Shown: positions 33,285 through 43,042 of the stretch, one piece after another | Numbering within the stretch: the first letter of the stretch is position 1 | Layout of the letters: each line of letters opens with the position of its first letter | Assembly (NCBI GenBank): GCA_947460875.1 | Contig: CANHGR010000014.1 | Span: forward strand, 1 to 51,597 | Reading direction: 5' to 3' | DNA: 51,597 bases | Source: Sphingobacteriaceae bacterium | Lineage (GTDB): Bacteria > Bacteroidota > Bacteroidia > Sphingobacteriales > Sphingobacteriaceae | Notes under the pieces: generated by a model | Seen by the model: only the letters and a program-made list of their open reading frames with translations | What the model was told of the DNA's origin: nothing | Databases searched by the model: none | Translations under genes and position numbers: made by a program

Positions 33285-34340
33285 ATGCAAACACTTAAAG
33301 GGCCGGGAATTTTTTTAGCGCAATTTCTAGGGGATGACGCCCCATTTAACACTCTCGAATCAATATGTAAGTGGGCAAAGGATATTGGTTTTGTAGGTGT
33401 ACAAATACCTTCATGGGATAGCCGCTGCATTGATCTTCAGAAAGCTGCTGAAAGCAAAACATATGCGGATGAAATTAAGGGCATTGTTAATTCAGCAGGG
33501 TTAGAAATAACAGAGTTATCTACCCATTTACAAGGGCAATTAATTGCTGTTCATCCAGCATATGATACTATGTTTGATGGTTTTGCACCACCACAGTATC
33601 ATAATAACCCTAAGGCAAGAACTGAATGGGCTGTGCAACAATTAAAATATGCCGCGAAGGCTTCTAGGAACCTTGGTCTAGATGCACATGCAACTTTTAG
33701 TGGGTCTTTGTTGTGGCACACCGTATATCCATGGCCGCAACGTCCGGTGGGTCTAGTGGAAACGGGTTTTAAAGAACTCGCAAATCGTTGGCTACCAATA
33801 TTAAATGCCTTCGATGAGTCTGGCGTAGATGTCTGTTATGAAATTCACCCGGGTGAAGATCTGCATGATGGGATCAGCTATGAGATGTTCCTCGAAAAAG
33901 TTGACAATCATCCAAGAGCATGCCTTTTGTATGACCCCTCTCACTTTGTTTTACAATGTCTTGACTACCTTTCGTATATTGATCATTATCATGAGCGCAT
34001 CAAAATGTTTCATGCGAAGGATGCCGAATTTAATCCTAGTGGGAAACAAGGCGTGTATGGTGGTTTTCAAAGTTGGGTTGACAGAGCCGGAAGATTCCGA
34101 TCGCTTGGCGACGGTCAAGTGGATTTCAAAGCCATTTTCAGTAAATTGGCAGCATATGATTACAAAGGATGGGCAGTGCTCGAATGGGAATGCGCCATTA
34201 AGCATCCGGAAGACGGCGCGAAAGAAGGCGCAGTCTTTATAAAAGACCATATCATCCGAGTGACTGAAAAGGCTTTCGATGATTTTGCTTCTACCGGAAG
34301 TAACGAGGCCTACAATAGAAAAGTATTAGGTATTTATTAA
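33285..34340 (+). CDS. Sugar phosphate isomerase/epimerase (xylose-isomerase-like TIM barrel)
   Basis: The 351-residue protein has the AP-endonuclease-2/xylose-isomerase-like TIM barrel. Metal-binding residues sit at strand ends: CYEIHPGEDL near residue 184 (Glu and His), LLYDPSHF near residue 215 (Asp, His), KMFHAKDAEF near residue 244 (His, Asp), and VLEWECAI near residue 298 (Glu). No signal peptide is present. It is the first gene of a three-gene operon whose other members encode exported proteins. A substrate cannot be read; an isomerisation or hydration of an oxidised sugar is inferred. Confidence 0.88.
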   Translation: MQTLKGPGIFLAQFLGDDAPFNTLESICKWAKDIGFVGVQIPSWDSRCIDLQKAAESKTYADEIKGIVNSAGLEITELSTHLQGQLIAVHPAYDTMFDGFAPPQYHNNPKARTEWAVQQLKYAAKASRNLGLDAHATFSGSLLWHTVYPWPQRPVGLVETGFKELANRWLPILNAFDESGVDVCYEIHPGEDLHDGISYEMFLEKVDNHPRACLLYDPSHFVLQCLDYLSYIDHYHERIKMFHAKDAEFNPSGKQGVYGGFQSWVDRAGRFRSLGDGQVDFKAIFSKLAAYDYKGWAVLEWECAIKHPEDGAKEGAVFIKDHIIRVTEKAFDDFASTGSNEAYNRKVLGIY

Positions 34341-34359
34341 CTTATTATTAAACCAAAAA

Positions 34360-35145
34360 ATGAAAAAAGTCCTTCAATTTTTCCTTCTATGCTTTACGGT
34401 ACTGATGATTTCAGATGCCGAGGCATCTTCAGCCAAACCAAAGAAAATTTTAGTGTTTACTAAAACGGGGACAACTCCTAGTGGCGGAAGAGCTTACCGC
34501 CACAATTCAGCAATCAATTCCGGCACAAAAGCTATTCAGCAATTGGGCTTGGAAAACAATTTTATAGTAGATACAACTGAAAATTCCACAAAATTTAATA
34601 TCGAGAATTTAAAGCAATATCGTGCAATCGTTTTCTTGTGTCCAACGGGTAACGTACTTAATGAACAAGAACAGCGCGCATTTCAGCAATATATACAAGC
34701 TGGCGGTGGTTTTGTAGGCATCCACGCTGCTGCAGATGCAGAATATGAGTGGCCTTGGTATGGGGAATTAGTAGGCGCATATTTTGGTGATCATCCACAA
34801 ATCCAAGAAGCTGTTTTTAACGTAATTGATGCGAGTAATATTGCAACTAAACATTTACCTCAAGTTTGGAAGAGAAAAGATGAGTTGTACAATTTCAAAT
34901 GGCTATATAGCGGCATTAATGTACTTATAACAATTGATGAAAACAGTTATAAAGGCGGTAAGAACGGAGAATACCATCCAATGAGTTGGTATCATGAGTA
35001 TGATGGCGGAAGATCGTTCTACACAGAAATGGGGCATGACAATACTTCGTACGCCGATCCTGTCTACATGCAACATATTTTGGGTGGAATTAAATATGCA
35101 ATGGGAGCAAAGCCACAAGACGCATTATCTGTGGTACTTAAATAA
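34360..35145 (+). CDS. ThuA-like domain protein, exported
   Basis: The 261-residue protein has a signal peptide (about 22 residues, Glu-Ala-Ser-Ser-Ala) and the ThuA domain, a glutamine-amidotransferase-like fold without a catalytic Cys. Visible core: ILVFTKTGTTPSGGRAYRHN near residue 29, FLCPTGNVLNEQE near residue 92, GFVGIHAAADAEYEWPWYGE near residue 114, GAYFGDHP, and a C-terminal SWYHEYDGGRSFYTEMGH near residue 207. ThuA proteins act in trehalose and related disaccharide use, apparently on 3-keto sugars. It follows the isomerase by 20 bases. Confidence 0.9.
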   Translation: MKKVLQFFLLCFTVLMISDAEASSAKPKKILVFTKTGTTPSGGRAYRHNSAINSGTKAIQQLGLENNFIVDTTENSTKFNIENLKQYRAIVFLCPTGNVLNEQEQRAFQQYIQAGGGFVGIHAAADAEYEWPWYGELVGAYFGDHPQIQEAVFNVIDASNIATKHLPQVWKRKDELYNFKWLYSGINVLITIDENSYKGGKNGEYHPMSWYHEYDGGRSFYTEMGHDNTSYADPVYMQHILGGIKYAMGAKPQDALSVVLK

Positions 35146-35170
35146 TTAAAGACTAAAAATTGAAATAACC

Positions 35171-37576
35171 ATGAAAACTAAATTTAAGGTTTTAGCTGTT
35201 CTGAGTTTATCCATGTTCATATACATGTGTAAAGCGCCTCAGCAAGCTGCCTGGACGCCTGTAAATTCTCGTCCCACTTTTGATCCAAATCCTTCAACGG
35301 CTTATTTATCGCCTGAAGAGAGTATGAAAAAGATTTATTTACCAAAAGGCTATCATCTTGAATTAGTAGCAAGTGAGCCAATGATTTCGGAACCTGTAGT
35401 TATCGCTTGGGACGGTAATGCAAGAATGTACGTAGCAGAAATGAACACTTACATGCAAGATGCCGACGCCACAGGCGAGCAAGAGGCGAAAAGTAGAATT
35501 TTGCTTCTTGAAGACACTAATAACGATGGAAAGATGGATAAAAGTTCTGTTTTTATAGATAATCTTTTGCTTCCGCGGATGATGGTTTGTATCAACAATG
35601 AATTATTAGTTAACGAAACAAACACAATTACCATCCATAGCTACAAAGACACAAACGGCGATGGAAAAGCCGATCAGAAAAAGGTAGTTTATGAAGATGC
35701 AAAATATCGCGTAAATGATGCGAATATGGAGCATCAGCGCACCGGGCTTGATTGGAACTTAGATAATTGGATGTACATTACTTATGACGCCGTACGGTTC
35801 CGTTATAAAGATGGAATGCTCAAGGCAGACTCTATCCCGAGTGGTTCAGGTGGTCAGTGGGGCTTAACTCATGATAATTATGGACGTTTATTTTATTCTA
35901 ATGCGGGAGCTGAAAACCCGGCTGTCCGCTTTCAGTTAAATCCGATGTACGGAGCACTTGATTTTAATGACCAATATACAACTGAGTTTGCAGAAGTTTT
36001 TCCAATTATCGCAACTCCTGATGTTCAGGGAGGATTGATAAGACTTCGTCCGGATAGTACTTTAAACCACTTTACAGCTTCGAGCGGTCAATCAATTTAT
36101 CGTGGTAACACCTACCCGGAAGATATGCAGGGCGATCTTGTTATTTGTGAGCCTGTTGGACGACTTATCAGAAGAGCTAAAGTGCTTAACGTAAAAGGAA
36201 AGACTACTTTGCAAAATGCTTATTACAGACAAGAATTCATTTCTTCGTCCGATGTAAACTTCCGTCCTATGAACTCCTATACCGGTCCGGATGGAAACCT
36301 ATACATTGTTGATATGCATCGCGGTATTATTCAACAAGGAAATTGGACTAGACCGGGATCTTTTTTACGGAAGGCAATTGATCAAAAAGGACTAGCAAAG
36401 AATATCGGTCATGGACGTATTTATAGAGTAGTTTACGATGGATACAAGGAGTCACCTAAGCCGAATATGTTAAACGAGCCGGCTTCTAAGCTAGTTACAT
36501 ATCTTGATCATCCAAATGGTTGGTGGCGTGATAATGCTCAAAAGCAGATTGTTGCTTTAAATGACAAGTCTGTGGTTTCTGATTTAAAACAAATAGCATC
36601 AGGAAAACAAGCTACGCTGTCTAAGACTCCGTCGGCACTTGCAAAGATTCATGCAATGTGGACACTTGAAGGACTCGAAGCAACTGATAAGAATGTATTA
36701 TTTAGTGCTTTGAAAGACGCTAATGCTCAAGTAAGAAAAACAGCAGTATGGATCAGCGAACCATTCATCAAAAATAATGATGAACAAATGATAGCGGCCC
36801 TTGGTCTGTTGAAAGATGACCCAAGTTACGACGTGCGGGTACAACTTATGCTGTCTCTAAACTATAGCAAATCGGATCAGGCAAAGAATTTCGTGAAAAG
36901 TATTGTTGATAACAACAAGGACAATCCGATGATATCGACAAGCTATGCGACTTTAGAAAGAAACGAGAATGTTAAAACATACGGTAGCAGACTGGGAACC
37001 TTAACCGCAGAAAATCGTAAAGTTATCTTGGAAGGCGCCACCACATTTAGGTCGCTTTGCGGTAGCTGTCATGGTACTGATGGTAAAGGAATAACTTTAG
37101 CCGGCACCAACACTTTTACTGCTCCTCCATTAGTAGGTTCAAGGCGTCTTACCGACAAAAACACAGTTATACGGGTTCTACTACATGGACTTACTGGGCC
37201 AGTAGATGGCAAAACATACGCCAGTAATCTAATGCCTTCAATGGCCGCCAATAACGACGAATGGATCGCATCAGTATTAAGTTATGTTCGATTCGAGTTT
37301 GGTAATATGCGTGGTGGTGGCGGTGCAGCGACTATTGCCGGTGTAGGCGCACCAAATACTAGAAATGCAGTTCCTACTATTGCTGCTCCGCAGGCTCCGA
37401 GAGGAGGTGGTGCGCCAGGAGGTCCTGGAGGAGCTCGCGGTGGTGCTCCTGCAGGTGCAGCAGCATTCCAAAATTCACCTTTTGTAACGGCAGACGACAT
37501 AAAGGCAATAAGAGCTTCAAATACTAGCAGGACTACCCCTTGGACGATAGAGGAACTTGAAAAAGTCGCTAACTAA
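35171..37576 (+). CDS. Haem-c-containing membrane-bound dehydrogenase with HEAT-like repeats
   Basis: The 801-residue protein has a lipoprotein-like signal (lipobox FIYMC, Cys20). The order is: PQQ/sugar-dehydrogenase-like beta-propeller (about 45-425, with LVASEPMISEPVVIAWD near 60 and DMHRGIIQQ near 378), a helical HEAT-like region (about 430-600, LMLSLNYSKSD), a cytochrome c domain with CGSCH at 630-634 and probable Met ligand in NLMPSMA, and a Gly/Ala/Pro-rich stretch (about 713-765). This is the architecture of the membrane-bound PVC-type dehydrogenases of Planctomycetes and Bacteroidota. It is likely to oxidise a sugar in the periplasm and pass electrons to the respiratory chain. It follows ThuA by 25 bases. 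Confidence 0.9.
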   Translation: MKTKFKVLAVLSLSMFIYMCKAPQQAAWTPVNSRPTFDPNPSTAYLSPEESMKKIYLPKGYHLELVASEPMISEPVVIAWDGNARMYVAEMNTYMQDADATGEQEAKSRILLLEDTNNDGKMDKSSVFIDNLLLPRMMVCINNELLVNETNTITIHSYKDTNGDGKADQKKVVYEDAKYRVNDANMEHQRTGLDWNLDNWMYITYDAVRFRYKDGMLKADSIPSGSGGQWGLTHDNYGRLFYSNAGAENPAVRFQLNPMYGALDFNDQYTTEFAEVFPIIATPDVQGGLIRLRPDSTLNHFTASSGQSIYRGNTYPEDMQGDLVICEPVGRLIRRAKVLNVKGKTTLQNAYYRQEFISSSDVNFRPMNSYTGPDGNLYIVDMHRGIIQQGNWTRPGSFLRKAIDQKGLAKNIGHGRIYRVVYDGYKESPKPNMLNEPASKLVTYLDHPNGWWRDNAQKQIVALNDKSVVSDLKQIASGKQATLSKTPSALAKIHAMWTLEGLEATDKNVLFSALKDANAQVRKTAVWISEPFIKNNDEQMIAALGLLKDDPSYDVRVQLMLSLNYSKSDQAKNFVKSIVDNNKDNPMISTSYATLERNENVKTYGSRLGTLTAENRKVILEGATTFRSLCGSCHGTDGKGITLAGTNTFTAPPLVGSRRLTDKNTVIRVLLHGLTGPVDGKTYASNLMPSMAANNDEWIASVLSYVRFEFGNMRGGGGAATIAGVGAPNTRNAVPTIAAPQAPRGGGAPGGPGGARGGAPAGAAAFQNSPFVTADDIKAIRASNTSRTTPWTIEELEKVAN

Positions 37577-37722
37577 AATTTATATCTGCTAGGCAAACAA
37601 AGACTAGCAGGTTTTTGAACGTAAGTTGTCAATTTATCAACGATAGTATATCTGAAAGACTACTATTAGTGAGCACTTAAAGTTGATAATTTGATTTAGA
37701 TTCCATTTAAATGAACTTTTAC

Positions 37723-37755
37723 AAGTCTTCGCGAGATAATCGCGAAGACTTTTTT
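37723..37755 (+). terminator. Intrinsic terminator of the sugar-oxidation operon
   Basis: AAGTCTTCGCG (37723-37733) and CGCGAAGACTT (37741-37751) form an 11-bp perfect stem with a 7-base loop and then T residues to 37755. It lies 147 bases after the stop codon of the dehydrogenase gene. Confidence 0.9.
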
Positions 37756-38148
37756 ATTATAATGCCTACATCGAAGGCTACCTATCTATATGTTCTATTA
37801 GATAGGTATAAGCGGTTAAGTTAATAGTATTTAACCTGCTCCATATTTAAAGCATCGTCATGACAACAAAAAGTGTAGCTAAAATCAAACTTCGTATCAA
37901 GAGCATGGGATTTACACTTTTGAAATCGCATCTCGTAATAATCGTATTAGAAGAAAAAAGTACTATACCTTCGGCAACTTTGGCGTATACGATGAACGGA
38001 ATATTTTTAAGAGCGTGAGTAGTAGACAAGCAGAGTAGAAATTTATTTCTGGGATGCCATGGGGCGAAGGTATCGAGATTAATTCTGGTAGAGAACTCAG
38101 CGCTGCTTGTGAGGACATTCAGTAATACAACCCTATTAATGTTTTAAG
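37756..38148. other. Gene-free stretch, no recognised feature
   Basis: Short frames exist on both strands (for example 60 codons on the minus strand at 37847-38029, with Met-Ser-Thr-Thr-His at its start). None has a recognisable domain or signal. A plus-strand stretch near 38050-38124 (PWGEGIEINSGRELSAACED) reads like coding sequence and could be a relic, but its ends cannot be placed. An inverted repeat, ACCTATCTATATG / ...TAGATAGGT, lies at about 37780-37808. Confidence 0.4.
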
Positions 38149-38538
38149 TTAAATTTCTTTGAAGATCTCGTTTGTGAGTGGTTTGCATAAAAAAGCTGAA
38201 ACCAGCTTGTTTTGTCTAATTTCTTTAAAATCTTGAGGATTTAGGGACGAGGACAAAACATAGATTTTGATTTTGCTCTCTTCAAAGCCTACAATTTGAT
38301 CAAGGGCACTCAAAAAATCAAACCCATCCATTATAGGCATACGGATATCCAAGAATAGTACTTCAGGGAGATTATTTTTTAGAATTGATTCTTTGATATA
38401 TTCAATCGCCTCAACTGGAGGTTGAACGATGATGGTTTCTGCATAATTATTGCTCTCCAGTACTCGAATATTTATCTGATTGTCGATGTAGCTATCATCA
38501 ACTAACAGAGCGGTTTTGTATCGGTATGAATATCCCAT
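38149..38538 (-). CDS. Single-domain response regulator
   Basis: The 129-residue protein is a receiver domain alone. The acidic pair is in LLVDDSYID (residues about 12-16), the phospho-acceptor Asp in VLFLDIRMPIMDG near residue 63, the Ser/Thr position in VLSSSLN near residue 96, and the Lys in FLCKPLTNE near residue 119. No output domain follows. It is of the type that acts with hybrid kinases or phosphorelays. It lies 39 bases downstream of the efflux operon's last gene on the same strand, which may be coincidental. No partner kinase is in the window except the truncated ones at 19.9-20.8 kb. Confidence 0.9.
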   Translation of the reverse strand: MGYSYRYKTALLVDDSYIDNQINIRVLESNNYAETIIVQPPVEAIEYIKESILKNNLPEVLFLDIRMPIMDGFDFLSALDQIVGFEESKIKIYVLSSSLNPQDFKEIRQNKLVSAFLCKPLTNEIFKEI

Positions 38539-38577
38539 AATCGCAATGGAAATGCTTCAATTTAAGTGTTGGAATAT

Positions 38578-39894
38578 TTAATTTAGATTCAATGTGCCCG
38601 CTAATTCTTTTAAAGATATCTCGGCGAGTTTAGCAAGGTATTGCGCATTGGTGTATCGCACACTTGCATCCACATAGTTCCGTTGCGCAACTCTAAAATC
38701 AACCGGTGCTATACTCCCTAATCTAAATCTTTCTAATGTTATATCTAGATTCTGCTTAGCAATGGCAGTATTAGATTCTTCTAATTTTACAAGTTCAAGG
38801 TTTGCTAGGTATGTCTGATAGAGCGCTGAAAGCTGTGCAATAATACTTTGATTTTGTCGCTCATAATCAAGTTTTGCACTCTCAATTTGAACAGCTGCAT
38901 TTCTTTCATTTCTTTTTTGAAGGAACCCATTAAAGACGTTAACAGAAGCGTTTAAGCCGTATGAAAACCCCTGCCCACTTGATTTTGTCGCAAAACCTAA
39001 AGCGGATCGAGAACTCGTGATGATGTAACCGGTCGTCAAGTTAATATCAGGATATCGATTAGCTTTCACTTGTTTGAAGTTGAGTTCTGCAAGTCTTCTA
39101 TTAATAACTGCGGTTTGTAATATTGGATTTTGATCTGACGCTAAAGAAATTAAGTTACCTAGTGTTAAGGAGCTATCAATTACTACTGTGGGCGTAACCG
39201 TGAATTCAGTATTAACGTCGCGTGCAAGTAGTTGATTCAGAGAAATTTGAGTATTGCGATATAATGCGCGTTGCCTCAATAAGTTCGTTGTATCTGTGTT
39301 TAAATCTACATTTGCTGCCAGCACTTCAAGCTTCGCTGCCTTACCGATTTCAAATCTGCTCTGTGCAGTTTGCATTCGCAACCTTGATATCTTAATAGCA
39401 GTATCCGTAGCACTTAGTTGTTGTTGCTGTTGTACAAGGTCATAATAGGTACTGATTACATCAGCAACTGTGTTGAGTACTGTAAGCTTTAAGTTCGTCT
39501 CCCCAAGGTTTTGGAACTCTTTCAGTTGTTCGTAACGTACAAACATCTCAAATCCGTCAAATACACGCCAGCTAAGGTTTGTACCGTAATTAAAGTTTGA
39601 ATTCTTTGCCCCCCTTCGGTCTGTTGTTACTCCAGTTGCTGTCGTTTGCGAGCTATTCTGTATACTATTGTTATTTGTAAGAGTTGCCCCTACTACTGGA
39701 AGCATCCCTGCATTTGCCCGACTTACATTGGTTTTAGCAATAGTTAAATCATTGGACGTTAATTTGATATCGTAGTTGTTGTTAAGGGCAATACTTACGG
39801 CCTGTTCAAGTGTTAACCTTTCCTGGGCATTCAGTATCGAAAAAGACGAAAAAAATATTGTTAAGATATATATATATGCTATTTTTTGTTTCAT
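38578..39894 (-). CDS. TolC-family outer-membrane efflux protein
   Basis: The 438-residue protein has a signal peptide (cleaved after Leu-Asn-Ala-Gln near residue 23) and two repeats of long amphipathic helices and short strands, as in the trimeric efflux duct. Visible elements include LTLEQAVSIALNNNYDIKL near residue 27, GTNLSWRVFDGFE near residue 97, GLNASVNVFNGFLQK near residue 308, and LERFRLGSIAPVDFRVAQRN near residue 386. It forms the outer-membrane channel of the RND pump encoded 3 bases upstream. All three components are present in one operon, in the order adaptor, pump, channel. Confidence 0.93.
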   Translation of the reverse strand: MKQKIAYIYILTIFFSSFSILNAQERLTLEQAVSIALNNNYDIKLTSNDLTIAKTNVSRANAGMLPVVGATLTNNNSIQNSSQTTATGVTTDRRGAKNSNFNYGTNLSWRVFDGFEMFVRYEQLKEFQNLGETNLKLTVLNTVADVISTYYDLVQQQQQLSATDTAIKISRLRMQTAQSRFEIGKAAKLEVLAANVDLNTDTTNLLRQRALYRNTQISLNQLLARDVNTEFTVTPTVVIDSSLTLGNLISLASDQNPILQTAVINRRLAELNFKQVKANRYPDINLTTGYIITSSRSALGFATKSSGQGFSYGLNASVNVFNGFLQKRNERNAAVQIESAKLDYERQNQSIIAQLSALYQTYLANLELVKLEESNTAIAKQNLDITLERFRLGSIAPVDFRVAQRNYVDASVRYTNAQYLAKLAEISLKELAGTLNLN

Positions 39895-39897
39895 AAA

Positions 39898-42800
39898 TTA
39901 AGCCTTGGTTAATTCTAATTTCTCCTTTTTCATTTTGTCTTCTGCATCCTTAAAATCAGAATTATCTTTCATGTCTTTCGACCACATTCCGTAAATAGCC
40001 GGAATGACGAATAAAGTAAGGATAAGTGAGAACAGGGTTCCGCCGATAATTACGATACCCATGCTCATTCTGCTTTTTGCGGCCGCTCCCAATGCCATTG
40101 CAATTGGCAAGGCTCCTAGAGCAATAGTGATACTGGTCATTAAGATGGGTCTTAAACGAGCCTCCGCAGCCTCTTGAATAGCCACTTTCACCGGCCTCCC
40201 TTGTTCTTTTAAATGATTGGCGAATTCTACTATCAAAATACCGTTTTTCGTTACCAGCCCGATGAGCATGATTGTTCCTATCTGACTAAAGATATTCCAG
40301 CTTTGGCCGAATAACCATAGGGATAAAAAGGCACCCGCAACCGCCATAGGGACTGTTAAAATGATAATCATCGGATCAACAAAACTCTCAAACTGTGCGG
40401 CAAGTATTAGATAAACTAATAATAGTGCCAAGCCGAATGCAAAAGCAGTGTTAGAGGAGCTTTCTTGAAAATCTCTCGATTCGCCACTCAAGTCTGTTGA
40501 AAATGTATCATCAAGTGTTTTAGCTTTTGCTCTATCCATTGCGGCAATTCCGTCTGCAATACTCTTTCCAGGAGCTAAGCCGGCAGAAACTGTAGCGGAC
40601 ATGAAGCGATTATTGTGGTAAAGTTGCGGCGGACTGCTTCTCTCTTCAATGTTAACTAAGTTGTCTAATTGAACAAGCTCCCCCCTGTTGTTCCGTACAA
40701 AAAGTGACGTTACATCAAGAGGGTCATTCCGGTCTGCGCGATCGTATTGTCCAATTACCTGATATTGTTTTCCGTTCATGATAAAGTAAGCAAAACGTTG
40801 TCCGCTTAACGCAAATTGAAGCGTTTGAGCAACATCCAGTACAGAAACGCCAAGATTTTTTGCTTTGTCTCTATCTAAAGAGATATTAATTTCCGGCTTG
40901 CTGAACTTTAAATTTGCGTCTACGTTTACAAGGGTTGGATCGGCACTTGCTTCTTCTACGAATAAGGGTAATTTCTCCCTCAATTTTTCGAAATTTGGTG
41001 CTTGAATAATATAGGAAATTGGCTGTCCTCCTCTTCGATTTACAGATATAGTTGGTTGTTGAGAAACAGACATCCTCGCTTCACTATAACGACGAGTAAT
41101 TCTCGTTAAGTGATCTGCGACATCTTTTTGTGATCTTTTGCGATTTTCTGGTTCCACTAAGCGAATCCGAAGCGAGCCACTATTCGTCGACCCACCGCCA
41201 CCGCCACCGCCACCGCCCATACCACCGACCATTGTCAAATTAATATTCTTTTCAGGAATCGAGTCGTTGATCATTTCGCTTAACCTAGAAACAAGATCTT
41301 CTGTGTAGTCGTATGACGCTCCTTCCGGTCCTGTCACGTTTAGACTGACATAACTTCTATCATCATAAGGTGCTGTCTCTTTTTGGATATTCATCCATAT
41401 AAGTGCCGTTAATCCTAAACAAGAAAGAAGAATTGGGTAAGCAACCCATTTCTTCTGCAGAAATCCCGACAGCGATTCAGCATAGCTCGTTGTCATTTTC
41501 ACAAAATAGGGCTCAGTAATCCTATAGAACTTAGATTTCTTTTCGTTATCCTTGCCCTTCATCAGGAAGGCGTTTAACATAGGAGTAAGCGTCAATGAAA
41601 CGAAGGCAGATATTAGTACGGCTGCTGCAATCACGACCCCAAATTCTCGGAACAAACGACCGACAAAACCCTCCAAGAAAATTACCGGCAGGAATACTGC
41701 CGCAAGGGTTACAGAGATTGAAATTACCGCAACAAAGATTTCATTAGAACCGCGAATAGCGGCCTCCACCGGACTAAATCCTTCTTCTAGTTTTTTGAAT
41801 ATATTTTCTGTTACCACGATTCCATCATCGACCACCAATCCGGTTGCCAATACAATTGCTAAAAGTGTTAACACGTTTATCGAGAACCCAAATAGGTACA
41901 TGATAAAAAATGTTGTGATCAAAGAAACTGGTATATCAATCAGCGGACGGAAAGCTATACTCCAATCGCGGAAGAATAAATATATTACTAGAATAACAAG
42001 AATCAGGGATATTAAGATTGTTTCTGCAACCTCCGTTACCGATCTTCTTACAAACAAAGTGTTATCTAGGGCAATGTTTAGTTTTAGATCCTTTGGAAGA
42101 TCTTTTTCCACTTCTGCATAGCGTTGATAGAATGCGTCAGAAATGTCCAAATAATTTGCTCCGGGTTGGGGCACTATCGCAAGTCCCACCATAGTCGTTC
42201 CAGACTCGCGCAAGGAAGTCTCTTCATTTTCCGGACCAAGTACAGCAGTCCCAATATCGCGAAGCTTTACGATGTTGTCGCCCGAGGACTGGATGATCAG
42301 ATTATTGAATTCTTCTTCTGTAGTTAAGTTGCCAACTGTTTTTACGGTAAGTTCCGTTGCGTCGCCCGATAATTTCCCCGAAGGTAATTCGACATTTTCT
42401 CTGTCAAGCGCATTTCTTACATCTAAAGCGGTCAGGCGATACGATGCCAACTTGCCCGGATCGATCCAAATACGCATCGCATATCTTTTTTGCCCCCATA
42501 TTGTTACACCGCTTACTCCCGGAATGGTTTGTAGTTTCTGCGAAATGACATTTTCTGCGTAATCGCTTAGTTCCAAGGCATTGCGAGTTTCACTCGACAA
42601 AGTCATGGTCATAATCGGCTGGGAGTCTGCATCAGCTTTACTTACAGTGGGCAATCCGTTAAGATCTCTCGGAAGGGAACCGCTGGCTTGCGAAACTTTG
42701 TCTCGCACATCATTAGCCGCTTCTTCTAAATTTTTATCTAAATTAAATTCTACTGTAATATTACTCGATCCTTGATTGCTCGAAGAAGAAATGTTTCTGA

Positions 42801-43029
42801 TACCATCGATACCGTTGAGGGCTTTTTCTAATGGTTCTGTGATCTGCGATTCGATAACGTCAGAGTTAGCGCCAGGGTATGAGGCTCTTACTGAAATTAT
42901 CGGAGGATCAATGGAGGGGTACTCACGAATGCCTAAATAACTAAATCCAATAATTCCAAAGAGTACCAAGGTTAGATTCATGACTATCGCTAGAACCGGC
43001 CGTTTTATACTAATCGACGATAAACTCAT
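39898..43029 (-). CDS. RND-family efflux pump inner-membrane transporter
   Basis: The 1043-residue protein has the HAE-1/AcrB layout: membrane segment 1, large periplasmic loop, six segments, second large loop, five more segments. The proton-relay Asp pair is in GLVVDDGIVVTEN near residue 400. PGANSDVIESQITEPLEKAL near residue 49 and RLRPILMTSITIALGALPIA near residue 950 are conserved. A tract of ten Gly interrupted by Met and Ser/Thr (around residue 605, DNA about 41190-41225) lies in the second periplasmic loop and is unusual for the family. Substrates are unknown; organic compounds such as dyes or antibiotics are typical. Confidence 0.95.
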   Translation of the reverse strand: MSLSSISIKRPVLAIVMNLTLVLFGIIGFSYLGIREYPSIDPPIISVRASYPGANSDVIESQITEPLEKALNGIDGIRNISSSSNQGSSNITVEFNLDKNLEEAANDVRDKVSQASGSLPRDLNGLPTVSKADADSQPIMTMTLSSETRNALELSDYAENVISQKLQTIPGVSGVTIWGQKRYAMRIWIDPGKLASYRLTALDVRNALDRENVELPSGKLSGDATELTVKTVGNLTTEEEFNNLIIQSSGDNIVKLRDIGTAVLGPENEETSLRESGTTMVGLAIVPQPGANYLDISDAFYQRYAEVEKDLPKDLKLNIALDNTLFVRRSVTEVAETILISLILVILVIYLFFRDWSIAFRPLIDIPVSLITTFFIMYLFGFSINVLTLLAIVLATGLVVDDGIVVTENIFKKLEEGFSPVEAAIRGSNEIFVAVISISVTLAAVFLPVIFLEGFVGRLFREFGVVIAAAVLISAFVSLTLTPMLNAFLMKGKDNEKKSKFYRITEPYFVKMTTSYAESLSGFLQKKWVAYPILLSCLGLTALIWMNIQKETAPYDDRSYVSLNVTGPEGASYDYTEDLVSRLSEMINDSIPEKNINLTMVGGMGGGGGGGGGSTNSGSLRIRLVEPENRKRSQKDVADHLTRITRRYSEARMSVSQQPTISVNRRGGQPISYIIQAPNFEKLREKLPLFVEEASADPTLVNVDANLKFSKPEINISLDRDKAKNLGVSVLDVAQTLQFALSGQRFAYFIMNGKQYQVIGQYDRADRNDPLDVTSLFVRNNRGELVQLDNLVNIEERSSPPQLYHNNRFMSATVSAGLAPGKSIADGIAAMDRAKAKTLDDTFSTDLSGESRDFQESSSNTAFAFGLALLLVYLILAAQFESFVDPMIIILTVPMAVAGAFLSLWLFGQSWNIFSQIGTIMLIGLVTKNGILIVEFANHLKEQGRPVKVAIQEAAEARLRPILMTSITIALGALPIAMALGAAAKSRMSMGIVIIGGTLFSLILTLFVIPAIYGMWSKDMKDNSDFKDAEDKMKKEKLELTKA

Positions 43030-43042
43030 ACCTCAGAGAAAT

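Noticed and set aside
37847-38029. 60-codon minus-strand frame
   Set aside because: No recognisable domain, signal or operon context, so it is left within the gene-free stretch.
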